From Mactromeris polynyma (lineage: Eukaryota > Mollusca > Bivalvia > Venerida > Mactridae): a stretch of DNA of 64,000 bases. The translations under genes and the position numbers were made by a program. The notes beneath the pieces are model-generated. The model did no database searches. It was not told the DNA's origin and saw nothing but the letters and a program-made list of their open reading frames with translations. Of the stretch, positions 22,925 through 34,278 are shown piece by piece (positions within the stretch are counted from its first letter, which is position 1; the number at the start of each line of letters is the position of its first letter). The DNA is taken from the NCBI GenBank assembly GCA_032209605.1, contig JASFXZ010000026.1, positions 4,898,001 to 4,962,000 on the forward strand, written 5' to 3'.

Positions 22925-23530
22925 AAGCTTGTTAGCTCACCTTAGCACAAAGTGCTCATGGATCAAGGATCATTGGATGTCCATCATTCCCTATAAGTAT
23001 ATAAATGACATTTCAACCAAATTTCACAAGAATGGTCCTCTTTTGAAGTTATATAAATGGTTCCAGTCTTTGCATAAGTATGTCACAGGAAGTGAAAACT
23101 TTGAAAATCTTCTTGTCCAAAACCATCGGTTCTAGAGCTTTAATATTTGGTGTGTGGCAATTTCTGGTGGCCCTATTACAAAATTGTATAAATTATTAAG
23201 TTCTGTCAATAAAGGTGGTTGCTTGGAGGCTGGGCCTATTTAAAAGAAAAATTACAAAATATTTTTGTCCAGAACCATAAGGTGTAGAATTTTGATATTT
23301 GGTGTGATCCTGGTGGTCCTCTTCCAAAATGCATAAATAATTAAATTTTGTCAAAAAACATGGGGGCCAGTGGACATTGCCTTGTTGCTTATATGTAAAC
23401 ATGTAACAACATTTCCTGCTAAACTGCTGAATGGATTTTTTCAACATATACCAATTTATTTGCACCTTAGTCTAATTCAGTCAGAATGGCAATGTACTCA
23501 GGTGGGCAATATAGGGCAATCATGGCCCTC
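22925..23530 (+). repeat. Dispersed repeat family A, copy 3, nearly full length
   Basis: It starts CTTGTTAGCTCACCTTAGCA and ends CAATCATGGCCCTCTTGTTT. Internal blocks TTTCACAAGAATGGTCCTC, AGTATGTCACAGGAAG and ATTTGGTGTGTGGCA match copy 1, and a diverged second unit follows, as in copy 1. No coding frame is supported. Confidence 0.7.
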
Positions 23531-24030
23531 TTGTTTATTAAACCAATGACTGCAGATAATATGACAGATTTTCTACTTTACTTTTAGGTCTCCATTCAAT
23601 GATATGATGGTGTAGATGCTAGTCATTGTTGAGATACTTGTTTGATGCTGAGATACTGACACACATTGCATGGTAAGTTGGACTGTCACAGAAACCTTCA
23701 TATAAACAGCAAATATTAATCCAAAGAGCTTACCCACCAGAATTGATGCTATTATCTTACATGGTTTGTAAAGATTAAAATGATATTCTGAGTATTTCCT
23801 ACAAAATTATGACAGAAAATTGAGACATGACCAGGGAGGTAACATTTGCTACCAGTCCCTGTGTGTAAGTAATAAGGCAAACTTTCAGGATGGTATGATA
23901 TATAATGTAAAAAATGTAAATACAAAATGGTGGGTTAGCTCTGTTAGTTAATATTTGTTTTAGAAATTCTGCTGATAATCAAATTGAGTGGTGAAAGTAA
24001 AGCTAGTCTTTAAGACTCTACATGCATATA

Positions 24031-24155
24031 CTGGGAAACCTCTATAAGACCAAATTTGAAGAAATTTGATCTTATCAATGAGATGGTCTGATTTTTATTG
24101 TCTCATTAATGAGGCGGTCTTACTTTTGAGGTGGTCTTTTTGTGAGCTTTTACTG
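24031..24155. mobile_element. Pogo-like MITE nested in an older MITE
   Basis: The left end CTGGGAAACCTCTATAAGACC and the right end GGTGGTCTTTTTGTGAGCTT followed by TTACTG are inverted relatives of the 32728-32903 element. It is absent from the equivalent position near 28440 in the duplicate segment, giving an empty-site comparison. Confidence 0.6.
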
Positions 24156-24170
24156 TAGATGAAGCAGCAT

Positions 24171-24382
24171 ATGAGTGTTGCTGTATGATTTCCAACCTCT
24201 TTAAGTGAGATTGTTTACAGAAAACGTCGCATGTGACGTCACCCTGTACTGACAGCAATATTTGCCCCATACGGCTATGAAAACGAAAACAATTATTCCT
24301 GTTTTCAAATAGTGCGTCACATATTGCTTTTTCTTGAAATGACGTCACTTACAGAAAAGGTTGTAAATCCAATAGCAGTGCT
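24171..24382. mobile_element. MITE family with AACCTC...ACGTCA arms, copy 1
   Basis: It shares its layout with 31964-32204: ATGAGTGTTGCTGTATGATT at the left, an inverted CACTTACAGAAAAGGTTGTA toward the right, and a central CAATATTTGCCCCATA. The arms contain TGACGTCA-like motifs. It sits beside the pogo-like MITE and is missing from the duplicate segment at 28 kb. Confidence 0.65.
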
Positions 24383-24530
24383 GGTATAGACTTCACTTTC
24401 ATCCCTCAAAATTGTGTCAAGAATTCTATTGATCTTTAAAATTTTGATAGTGGCTTATAGAAATATCTCTTTGCCATACAAAGGCTCTTGGTTGTGGGCA
24501 ACACCAAGCGTTAACTAAACCTAAGGTATG

Positions 24531-25309
24531 TTTATTTAAAAAGATATTACCTAAATTCCTGGATATCTTGGCATTAAGTTTATTATAAAAATTGCAATTA
24601 ATAGGTTAAAATAACATATCACTTGATACTAGATTATCATTGTGTAGTTCAAAGCCGTTTCAACCAAATGTACTGATAATAGATGAAACGTTCTTCAAAG
24701 AAAACTAAATGCAATTTGGAACATATTCAATAAATATTTGGTAAAGCATTCACTGAACAAAAATATGTTTCAAAACATTCTATTTGAATGCAAACCAATA
24801 ATTCGCCAATGGCTAATGATAAATGATGTATTAGTTAATTATTAAAATAGAAATATTTGGAGACATAATACAATGTATATTAACATTCAGATATAAAACA
24901 AATTATACATGTATACATTGTAGTTGTAAATCTGTGACAAAGCTGTATTGATGTTGGGCACATACCTTTAAGCATTTGTATACCATTTCACACTAATAAA
25001 TAGAGGATATTTGTATGTTTTGGTGTAAGATCGAAAGTTATTTCACCAAGTAAGCAGCCGATGCAATACTTTCACTAGTGGAGTAGGTGAAAAAAATTCC
25101 ATCTTGCACTGAAACAAACAATAATTCTATTTATTTCATGCTTCATTTTGGCATCTTGTGGAATTTAACTTGTTAATGACATTTTATTATCCCATGCCTC
25201 AATAATTGATTTGACTTCATTTGCCATTGCACGCACTTTGGCCATCAAGTAACTAGTTCTTTTTCAATAAAACAGTTACTTAATTTAATCATGCTAAACA
25301 TCATAAACT
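24531..25309. other. Non-coding DNA, nothing assigned
   Basis: AT-rich sequence without gene, RNA or clear repeat signals. Confidence 0.5.
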
Positions 25310-27440
25310 CTGCTACAGGTCTTAACCATCCTAAACATCATAAACTCTGCTTTAGGTTCTTACCATTCTAAACAGCATAAACTCTGCTTTAGTCCTAAAT
25401 ATTCCATGCTTTAGGTCCTAACCATTCTAAACTTCATAAACTCTGCTTTAGGTCCTCACCATTCTATGCTTTAGGTCCTAACCATTCTAAACATCATAAA
25501 CTCTGCTTTAGGTCCTAACCATTCTAAATATCATAAACTCTGCTATGGGTCCTCGACATTCTATGCTTTAGGTCCTAACAATTCTATGCTTTAGGTCCTA
25601 AGCATTGTAAACATCATACACTCTGCTATAGGTCCTTACCATTCTAAATATCATAAACTCTGCTATAGGTCCTTACCATTCTAAACATCATAAACTCTGC
25701 TTTAGGTCCTAACCATTCTAAAAATCATAAACTCTTCTTTAGGTCCTAAACATTCTAAAAATCATAAACTCAGCTATAGGTCCTAAACATTCCATGCTTT
25801 AAGTCCTAACCATTCTAACATCATAAACTCTGCTTTAGGGCCTAACCATTCTAAAAACTGTAAACTTTGCTTAAGGTCCTAACCATTCTAAAAATCATAA
25901 ACTCTTCTTTAGGTCCTAACCATTATAAAAATCATAAACTCTGCTATAGGTCCTAAATATTCCATGATTTAGGTCCTAACCATTCTAAACCTCATAAACT
26001 CTGCTATAGGTCCTAACCATTCTATGCTTTAGGTCCTAACCATTCTAAACATCATAAACTCTGCTTTAGGTCCTAACCATTCTATGATTTAGGTCCCAAC
26101 CATTCTAAACATCATAAACTCTGCTATAGGTCCTAACCATTCTAAACATCATAAACTCTGCTATAGGTCCTAACCATTCTAAACATCATAAACTCTGCTA
26201 TAGGTCTTCACCATTCTAAACTTCATAAACTCTGCTATAGGTCTTGACTGTGCTAAACATCATAAACTCTGTGATAGGTCTTAACTGTGCTAAACATCAT
26301 AAACTCTGTAATGGGGCTTAATGCTGCTTAACATTATAAACTCTGCTATAGGTGTAAATTGTGCAAAACATCATTAACACTGCTATAGGTCTTATCCGTG
26401 CTAAACATCATAAATTCTACTCTAGGTCTTAACCATGCTCAAGTTCAGAAACTCTTGTATAGGTCTTAACTGAGCTAAACATAATAAACTCTGCTATAGA
26501 TCTAACCATCTTGAACATCATAAACTCTGCTATAGGTCTTGACTGTGCAGCTATAGGTCTTAACTGTGCTAAACATCATACACTCTGCTATGGGTCTAAA
26601 CTGTGCTAAACGTCATAAACTCTGCTATGGGTCTTAATGCTGCTTAACATTATAAACTCATCTGTAGGTGTAAATCGTGCAAAATATCATAAACACTGCT
26701 ATAGGTTTATACGTGCTCAACATCATAAATTCTGCTATAGGTCTTAACTGCGCTAAACATCATACACTATGCTTTAGGTTTAAATGCTGCTAAACATCAT
26801 AAACTCTGCCATAGGTCTTAACTGTGCTAAACATCATAAACTCTGCTATGGGTATTAACGCTGCTTAACATTATAAACTCTGCTGTAGGTGTTAATTGTG
26901 CAAAACATCATAAACACTGCAAAAGGTCTTAACTGTACTAAACATCATAAATTCTGCTATAGGTCTTATCTGTGCTAAACATTATAAACTGTGCTATAGG
27001 TCTTAACTGTGCTAAACATTATAAACTCTGCTATACCGGTAGGTTTTAATTGTGCTAAACATCATACACTTTGCTTTATGTCTTAATGCTTCTAAACATC
27101 ATACACTCTGCTGTAGGTCTTAATGCTGCTAAACATCATAAACTCTGCAATAGGTCTTAATGCTGCTAAACATCATACACTTTGCTTTAGGTCTTAATGC
27201 TGCTAAACATCATACACTCTGCAATAGGTCTTAACACTGCTAAACATCATACACTCTGCTATAGGTCTTAATGCTGCTAAACATCATACACTCTGCAATA
27301 GGTTTTAACACTGATTTACATAATAAACTCTGCTATAGATCTAACCATCTTGAACATCATAAACTCTGTTATAGGTCTGTAAATGCCACTAAACATCGTA
27401 AAAGCTGCTATATGTTTTAACTGGGCTAAATATCACCTCT
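25310..27440. repeat. About 37 bp tandem array, 2.1 kb, two subfamilies
   Basis: The unit GGTCCTAACCATTCTAAACA followed by TCATAAACTCTGCTATA is about 37 bp and recurs some 55-60 times with variation. The first part (to about 26.2 kb) is mostly of the CCTAACCATTCTAAAC type, the second mostly of the CTTAACTGTGCTAAAC or CTTAATGCTGCTAAAC type. In the left half a shorter unit, CATTCTATGCTTTAGGTCCT, is interspersed. No frame is maintained. Confidence 0.93.
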
Positions 27441-27989
27441 ACATTAGTGCAGGATTTGATCACAACCTACACAATCCCTGTATTTGATATGAGTACTGGT
27501 TTGTTACCCAGGAAACGGTCATCAAGAGTGAATAGTTTGATAATTGTAAGGACTTGTTTCACTACTGATGTAAGATAAATAAGTTTAAAGTAAACTTAAG
27601 CTGGGAAGTCCTCGATGTATTCAGTCAAATACAAATATATACAAAGTAAATATACAAAAACAATGATATAAGAGTAATGTCAAACCCCATTGATGTTAAA
27701 TATGGTAAAAAGAGATAAATAAAGTTGTACAAATGTAATTAACTGTCAGCCTTATACTTACACTAAAAAACTAAATATGGATCGATTATTTCTAATTCGA
27801 TTCTCGATCATGAGTTTTCAAACCGATCCGATAATCGATTATGAAATTTGTCTGATTATCCATCACTGATGTCTACTGTAATTGAACAAATTTTGTTGGA
27901 GAGGTCTGCATGCCAAAATTGAGCTGGAAGGATATTTTTAGTTTATTATTTACTGAAGATTGTGTAACAAATTTACTCTTTAATTTCAG
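27441..27989. other. Non-coding DNA, nothing firmly assigned
   Basis: ATCGATTATTTCTAATTCGA and GATAATCGATTATGAAATTT around 27780-27850 form a loose inverted pair, perhaps a small transposon end. No gene is seen. Confidence 0.4.
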
Positions 27990-28570
27990 GTCTGCATTCA
28001 TTAATTGTTGGTGTATCTGCTGGTCATTGTTGAGAAACATGTCAGATGCGGAGATCCTGGGATACATTTCATGGTGAGTTGAATAAAACGGTCACAGCAT
28101 TCTACATATAAACAACAAATACTGATGAAAGAGCTAACCCACCAGCATTGATACTGATGTCTTATATAGTTTGTAAAGATTAAAATGATATTTTGAGTAC
28201 TTTCTATGAAATCATTACAGAATTGACCAATAATGTCTGTGGTAACATTTTTTTTCATTTGCTGCCAGTGTCCTTCTGAGATGTGCTTAAGTTTCAGTAT
28301 GGTATGATACAATAACATGGAGATAATGTAAAAAAAACTGATTGGTTAGCTCTGTTAGTCAGTATTTATTGTGGTGATTCTGCTGATAGATAAATTGAGG
28401 GATGAAAGCAATACTCTGTCTATAACATTCTATATTGTATATAGATGTAGCAGTAGACATACTTTTTTACTTTCACCCCTCAAAATATTGTAATGAATCC
28501 AATTACTGAATAAATAAGGCACTTGGCTATTGGCAACACCAAATATTAACTTAACTTAAAATCTAAATGA
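27990..28570 (+). repeat. Duplicated segment, copy 2, with exon-like start
   Basis: This is the direct paralogue of 23588-24530. An 84-base segment (27990-28073) lies between TAATTTCAG and CATGGTGAGTT, matching acceptor and donor consensus. Both copies keep these sites and near-equal length (85 and 84 bases). Inside, ATGTCAGATGCGGAGATCCT opens a short frame that in copy 1 lacks the ATG. It could be an exon of a duplicated non-coding transcript or a relic exon. Confidence 0.55.
28397..28481. mobile_element. 85 bp MITE, intact and empty
   Basis: The ends GAGGGATGAAAGC and, inverted, CTTTCACCCCTC match those at 16502/16569 and 23986/24407. In the paralogous segment the same element holds two later insertions. 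Confidence 0.65.
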
Positions 28571-30548
28571 AAGGTTAAAATCCTATTATATTTTGAGCTT
28601 AGTTCATTTCGATAACATCGATGTGATTAGGTGCTTGAAAATTAATCTTGTCTTCAGCGAGTGCTTATAGCAATGTATATTGAGGTACATTATAGGTTAT
28701 ATAATACAGGCAATATACGCGCGAGTGAAATAAAAGAAATTTGATCTAAAGAAAGTATTTCTGTAATATTTGGAAAGGAAAATATTTTAATTATTGATCT
28801 TCTATTCATGACTAAATCAGACTAAATATTTTATAAAACAAAATAATACATGTGTAATTATTATATCTGGACTAGATCTATGCAGATTTGAAATTCAAAG
28901 CTAAAACTTAAAACCTTGCTCGTTGTACATAGTTCTACTGAAAAATTGGATTTGCAATATAAGATGATTTAGTTTCATTTGTCATATTCACACCAAACTT
29001 GGTGTATAGCAAAATCATGTGGAGAGCTCACGTGGGATTGCTTTAGGGGTCTGTTCGGTCCAATGTCAGAATGAATGTGTACCATCTTGTATTCCTTTGC
29101 CATATGTAATACATTGTGATACACATGAATGTTGGTAAAAACCATGACCGTTTTGGTTGAATTATTTACTTCATGGATTTCATAATATCTAGGCAGGAAT
29201 TATCAATCAGTGAATAAATTTGTACGACATTAATATCAAATGATACTTTTTGAGTATAAATGTACATGTCTGAGATCTGAAGCATACTATGTCATATTAT
29301 GTAACGGTCCATTAAAGATCTGTTCCTTCCTGACAACAACTCCCTCTCTACAACAAACACTGTGTCTGTCTCTGTAAAATGTTGTTCAAGAGAGGGACCA
29401 CTGTTTGTTCTAAATCAGACAAGCAAGGGCTTGAATAAGAAAGAATATTGTCGTCTGAATTTCTAAGAAGTATTGTAATTTCTAATGGTGCAGGAAAGGT
29501 CCAGACTGGCATTGTTGGCATTGTAACATCTTCAGTCGAATAAGGTCTTATGATTAATGATAACATAATACCCCTAATCAATGGACTAGGTTTCCAGATT
29601 TAACAAACAACCAACTCCATTTGATGGTATAGTGGATTTTGAATGTATGATATTATAACTGATATGCTCACAAGTATTATTAAATCAAAAACATGCATCC
29701 AAAATTAATTCCATTCTTCATGTCTGCATTGTGTTTTAACTCCGCTTTAACTGACAAATCAAAAACTTATACATGTACATACTTAATTAAGGCCTATCTA
29801 CTAAGACCTTACCTTACCTTACTAAGCCTATTCCAGTCAGACGCCTATTGACTAAAAATATCCAACAAAGCTTCATTTAACAAAGTCTCTTAACCAATAA
29901 AGTAGATTGTCATATTCAGGCGCGTAGCGTCCTGTACGCAGAGTACGCAGCTGCGTACACATTGTTTGAAAAATCGAAAAAATAAAAAGTTCAAATCTGC
30001 ATTAAAAAAACTTCGTTCAATTCAGGGATAAGAATGCGCCCAGAAGTCACTACAGACAATCTAGAAACAATTTTTTTCCGGGGGTGTACTCCCAGACTCC
30101 CCGCAAAAAGGATCTTGCGTACACATCACAAACCTCCTAGCTACACTCTGATATTGTCTGATGCCAACTGCGTTTCAAGTTTTAAAAATGTCATAATACC
30201 AATTAGGTTCCAACAATTCTAGAATAGTTATTAAATTAGGGATGGCAACGAATATTCAAATATGCTTATAAACATATATTTGGCTTTAAGAATGGGTCAG
30301 ATAGTCACATTGTTGTCGGATCTCAACTAAAATTGCCGTTGTCGAATCATGGACATCGAAAATATTTGAGAATTTTAGCTAAGAAAAGATGTGTTTTTTT
30401 TTTGGCTCGAGGAGCGCAAAACCTAGGCGCACGCGGACGCTTAACAAAATTCCAATTTGGCATGGCCTTACTGTATACATTATCATTTGAAATATGTAAA
30501 ACATCAGATCAAGTTTTGGAGTAAAATTATTTTTGTATTGAAAAACTA
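28571..30548. other. Non-coding DNA with small repeat fragments
   Basis: About 28970-29070 (TTTGTCATATTCACACCAAACTTGGT... in outline) resembles 33360-33440, a dispersed repeat. A 77-codon minus-strand frame at 29581-29348 has protein-like composition but no recognisable family. CAGGCGCGTAGCGTCC at 29918 and GGGGGTGTACTCCCAGAC near 30080 resemble ends and interiors of hAT-like elements; AGGGATGGCAACGAATATTC at 30238 is a second hAT-like end. Confidence 0.35.
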
Positions 30549-30922
30549 TGGTGGCATATTTCTGCCACCAGTTAACTACTTAATTAACTAGATAATTATG
30601 TAGTCAACTAGATACTTATCGCATTGACTACTTAACAGTTACTAAAAAATTATGAAGCTAACTTAATTAACTAGACTTTTCAAAAATATATTGCCTGTAC
30701 TGGGTTAAACGGGGTAAGTGGTGGCAGTTGTGGGCACTATCAGACAATTTTTATGTTAAGATATTTATCTGGTATGAAAATTGATCATGATACAAAATGT
30801 ACTTATCTAGTTAACCACATAGTTATTTAGTTAATTAAGTAGTTATCTAGTTACTTCAAGGCGATAACCAGATAATTATCTAGTTAATTAAGAAGTTTAC
30901 TGGTGGCAGAAATATGCCACCA
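30549..30922. mobile_element. MITE, 374 bp, TGGTGGCA ends and TA duplication
   Basis: The left terminus TGGTGGCATATTTCTGCCAC and the right GTGGCAGAAATATGCCACCA are perfect inverted copies flanked by TA (30547-30548 and 30923-30924). Each terminus is itself a hairpin (GTGGCA-tattt-cTGCCAC). Inside, both arms are built of inverted TTAACTAGATAATTA variants for about 100 bp. TA duplication suggests Tc1/mariner-type mobilisation. There is no coding frame. Confidence 0.88.
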
Positions 30923-31303
30923 TAAAAAATAGATAAACTGATCAGATGTTGATAACATTTAGGGATTGGAAGCTATTTAAGTTCATTAAAAATTTCACAT
31001 GTACTTTACATGTACTTAACAATCCCAGCTGCACTAATAATACATTTTCTATAAATTTTTGTCCTATACTCCAGCAATTGTCAATTATAGACATTATATA
31101 ATATGCAAAATGGATATTCATATATACTTGTCTATTGAACAATAATTGTTGTTAGGGATTTCAGTTAAAAAGTCCATTAAGCATTAAGCTTAAATAGTAA
31201 GCGATTCTCTGAAATCAACAATTAAAAAACATAAATACATGTGATAATAAAACACAATGCAGAAATAAAGGATTGGACAAAAATACAATTAGCAAAAGTT
31301 ATA
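30923..31303. other. Non-coding DNA, nothing assigned
   Basis: AT-rich spacer between two MITEs with no gene signal. Confidence 0.5.
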
Positions 31304-31886
31304 AGTACTCCGATAACAGGTTTAGGATATTGCCATTAAATTTGAATATATCGAATAGAAATATAAGACACAGAAAGTTCAATCTGTCTGTAAATTGTTC
31401 CTACTAATTTTAAGCGCAAAATATAGCAATTTAATTGAAATCAAGCCAATTATTACCAGCACACAGAAATGAAAAGTCACATATTAACTTAATCGGTCAT
31501 TATCGTGTGAGATCGTCGCATTTGACTGGGTAATGTTTGCCAGTCAAAATCTTAAAAAATCGTGTCCATGATGAGTTACCTCACTGCAGAACAGGCCCCA
31601 GGCAATATTAACAGAAGTGTAAAATATTTCCCAGAATAATATCTATTTGTAAATTCATTATGTCCAGGCAAAAGGCAGTCACAATCGGTAATGACCAATT
31701 CAATCTGAGATTTTTTATTTCTGTGCGGTGTTATGTAATTGGCTTGATTTCAATGAATCGGCTGTATTTTGTGCTTATAATTAGTAGAAGCATTACAGAT
31801 AACAATATTGGTCTTTCTGTGTGTGAAATTTCTATTGGATTTATTCATATTTAATTACAATATCCTAAATATGAAATCGGAGTACT
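31304..31886. mobile_element. Foldback-type MITE with arms over 200 bp
   Basis: The left arm starts AGTACTCCGAT and the right arm ends ATCGGAGTACT. Inner blocks also mirror each other: TTTAGGATATTGCCATTAAA against TTTAATTACAATATCCTAAA, and GAAATCAAGCCAATTA against TAATTGGCTTGATTTC. Arms of over 200 bp leave a small centre. A diverged partial copy lies at about 55064-55290, inside the last intron of the OB-fold gene. No coding frame is supported. Confidence 0.82.
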
Positions 31887-31963
31887 GCACCCACTTTGGT
31901 GCATCATTCAAAATCACTTTAAGCAATTTAATAAATTCAAGCTCAGCATTTAAACATCAACAT

Positions 31964-32204
31964 ATGAGCAACGCTGTACGATTTCAAACCTCTTCTGTAA
32001 GCGACGTCATTTTCAGAAAACGTCACATGTGATGTCACCTTATACTGACAGTAAGCAATATTTGCCCCATATGGAACTATGAAAACGAAGTGACCGAATG
32101 GAGTAAATATTGTTTCCTGCTCGCAAATAGTGACATCATTTGTGACGTTTTCTGGAAATGACATCACTTACAGAAGAGGTTGGAAAACGTACAACGGGGC
32201 TCAT
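31964..32204. mobile_element. MITE family with AACCTC...ACGTCA arms, copy 2, intact
   Basis: The terminal inverted repeats are about 60 bp: ATGAGCAACGCTGTACGATT at the left mirrors ACGTACAACGGGGCTCAT at the right, and AACCTCTTCTGTAAG mirrors CTTACAGAAGAGGTT. Related copies lie at 24171-24382, and a 3' piece at 51729-51789. Several GACGTCA and GACATCA motifs (CRE-like) sit in the arms. Confidence 0.85.
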
Positions 32205-32727
32205 ATATAAAGTGACGTCAATGTCTTTTTATCATCAAACAACAATAAAAAAAGACGCAAGGCGTCGTCCTATGGTGGTGCGCCATTAATGTCAATGACT
32301 GGCATTAACAATTGTTATTTGTCAGATATAAAATGAACAATATGCTGATTTATTGATTAAATCTTAATGATGTAAAGTATTAAAACAATAAGCGATGTCA
32401 GTTAAACTTTCAAATTTGGTTGACCTCTTCTAGGCACTGTCTTATGTATGTGGCGTTCCCTGTAGCAACTTATTCTCTCTCTTTTAGAAGTACATGTAAT
32501 AAGTAAATGTATCTAATAATTAAACAGCATTTATTGCAGTTAATTCTGTATTAATATGTACCATAAATAAGTTTAATAATGAAATTCAAAATATGATACA
32601 AAAATTCCATGATATTTAATAAATATGACTGTGAAAATACTAAGATGAAATTGTTTAGTATGTCATAATGCTTAGTAGTTGGATAAAAACTTCAGTTGAT
32701 AAACATTAATGCATGTATTATCAAATA
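32205..32727. other. Non-coding DNA with a shared dispersed fragment
   Basis: 32434-32490 (GGCACTGTCTTATGTATGTG, then GGCGTTCCCTGTA) is nearly identical to 50612-50660, pointing to one dispersed family of unknown type. The rest holds nothing recognisable. Confidence 0.5.
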
Positions 32728-32903
32728 CAGTATAACCTCACTTAAAGACCACTGATATTTAGAGCTCCTCAAAATTAAGAACACAATATGCAAGTCCATT
32801 TTCACTGTTTTGCTCTTTATTCAACCTCGATATTAAGACCATATCAATAAGAAGACCAATTTTCAAGGGTTCTAAAGGTGGTCTTATTAATGAGATTTTA
32901 CTG
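32728..32903. mobile_element. Pogo-like MITE, 176 bp, TA duplication
   Basis: The ends CAGTATAACCTCACTTAAAG and, inverted, TTATTAATGAGATTTTACTG match with a few differences, and the element is flanked by TA on both sides (32726-32727 and 32904-32905). The interior repeats AAGACCA and TGGTCTT. Its relative at 24031-24155 shares the ends. Confidence 0.8.
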
Positions 32904-34185
32904 TATATAGGTTTAAGTCTTATTTTCCTCATTATCAAACTGTCTACCTGTAGAGTTGTCTTTTTAAAATTCAGGGACAGATGGTGTTGCCAATTAAGTG
33001 CTGAGTATGCTTAGAGTCCATCTGTATAAGACTTATATCATTTATTCACCTGTCACATTCCAATGTGATGTTTTTATACCTCAAAACCATGGCAATCTTT
33101 ACAGTGAATGGCTGCTACATTGTAAAATTAGGCATAACTTTTCTCTCCTCAAAAGCAGATACATGTTTATTATTTAAGTGTAAAAACCCAGGAAATTCTT
33201 TTTTGTTGTTGCTTACTTTGAAATAATATTTTACAAAGTTTAGTCATGCAAAGGGGAAATTGCTGTTTCCATCAGAATATTCTCTAAGTATTAGAATGTT
33301 GTTTGGCAGGCAGGTAATTGGGCTGGTGGTCATAAAACTGGGGATTTCTGGTGATTATCTCGAGTTTCATTTATCATATTCTCATCAAACTTGGTACATA
33401 GTAAGAACATGTGATTGGTTTTGGGGCCGTTCTGTCATAGATCAGTGTTACTAAAAATAGCAAATAGGTTTCCACTCAATATCTCCAATTTTGCTGATCC
33501 ATACTGTGCCATTATTGGTTTCGGCTTTGCATATTTTCATACCCTGACCTACTTATGAACTGTCAATTTCAAGTGTTGCCTATGCATTTATGCTTAGATC
33601 AGTGTTTTAGCATGATCCCTGCAAAATAGAGGCTTTCCTAACCCATGGGTTTTCTATGAAAAATGTTGGTGGTATTGCCACATTTCTTGTTTTATTGGGT
33701 CACATGTTTTCTGTATAGTTGGAAGGGAATAACTTCATAAATGGTCTTGTCCAGAACTAACTTTCAACTAAGCTTATTGAAGTTCTATGTGCACAATGTA
33801 GCCCTTAGAGTCCCTGACTTTTTGGATCTCTTGTTGTAAATTCAAAATTTTAAATCGGTAAAATCAACAAATAGTCAAATTTAGATATTTTGGAAACAAG
33901 AAGAAATGTTTTGTAAAACACCATATTTTTTCATTTCATTCAGTTTTTTATTTCAATTCAATTTTTATTTGAAGTTGAATAAAATTGTTAAAGTAAGAAA
34001 AAAATCTACAGTCAGAGATGAGATTAATGAAACAATATATCGTGGTACATATTGCAATGCACTGCTAAAGTATAAAAAGTTTTATATGTTATATACAAAC
34101 TATGAAGTGGTTGATGTATGACAGTAAAGTTTCAAACTTTTATTTTAGTTGACACAAACTTATTTATCTGTGATTTCTTTTTCAG
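32904..34185. other. Non-coding DNA, nothing assigned
   Basis: 33360-33440 resembles 28975-29060 (a dispersed repeat with CATCAAACTTGGT). No gene or RNA is identified. Confidence 0.45.
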
Positions 34186-34278
34186 GATCAAAAGACAATG
34201 GTGATCCATGTAGTGTTATACAAAGCCATGTATGTGTACTTGGTTGTGTTGTTGCTGCATGTTGATTTACTGAATAAG
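34186..34278 (+). other. Candidate first coding exon with signal-peptide-like sequence
   Basis: A TTTCTTTTTCAG acceptor precedes the segment and AAGGTAATA is a plausible donor. From ATG at 34198 it reads 27 codons to the donor in phase 0: a short polar start, then YVYLVVLLLHV, a hydrophobic core like a secretory signal. A further TTATATTTCAG acceptor at 36125 opens 18 codons in phase that include CIC and end at TGA (36180-36182). Joining them would give a peptide of about 45 residues. The splice link is inferred and no family is recognised. Confidence 0.22.

Larger units (their letters stand above)
23588..24530 (+). repeat. Duplicated segment, copy 1, with exon-like start
   Basis: It is paralogous in direct orientation to 27990-28570. 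Shared blocks include TTTGTAAAGATTAAAATGAT, GGTTAGCTCTGTTAGT and GGCAACACCAA. The first 85 bases (23588-23672) are bounded by an ACTTTTAG acceptor and a GCATGGTAAGT donor, as in copy 2. This copy contains two MITEs (24031-24155 and 24171-24382) inside an older MITE (23986-24407) that is intact and empty in copy 2. Confidence 0.7.

Noticed and set aside
29348..29581. 77-codon minus-strand frame with protein-like composition
   Set aside because: No family recognised and no clear acceptor or donor; kept only as a note in the region entry.
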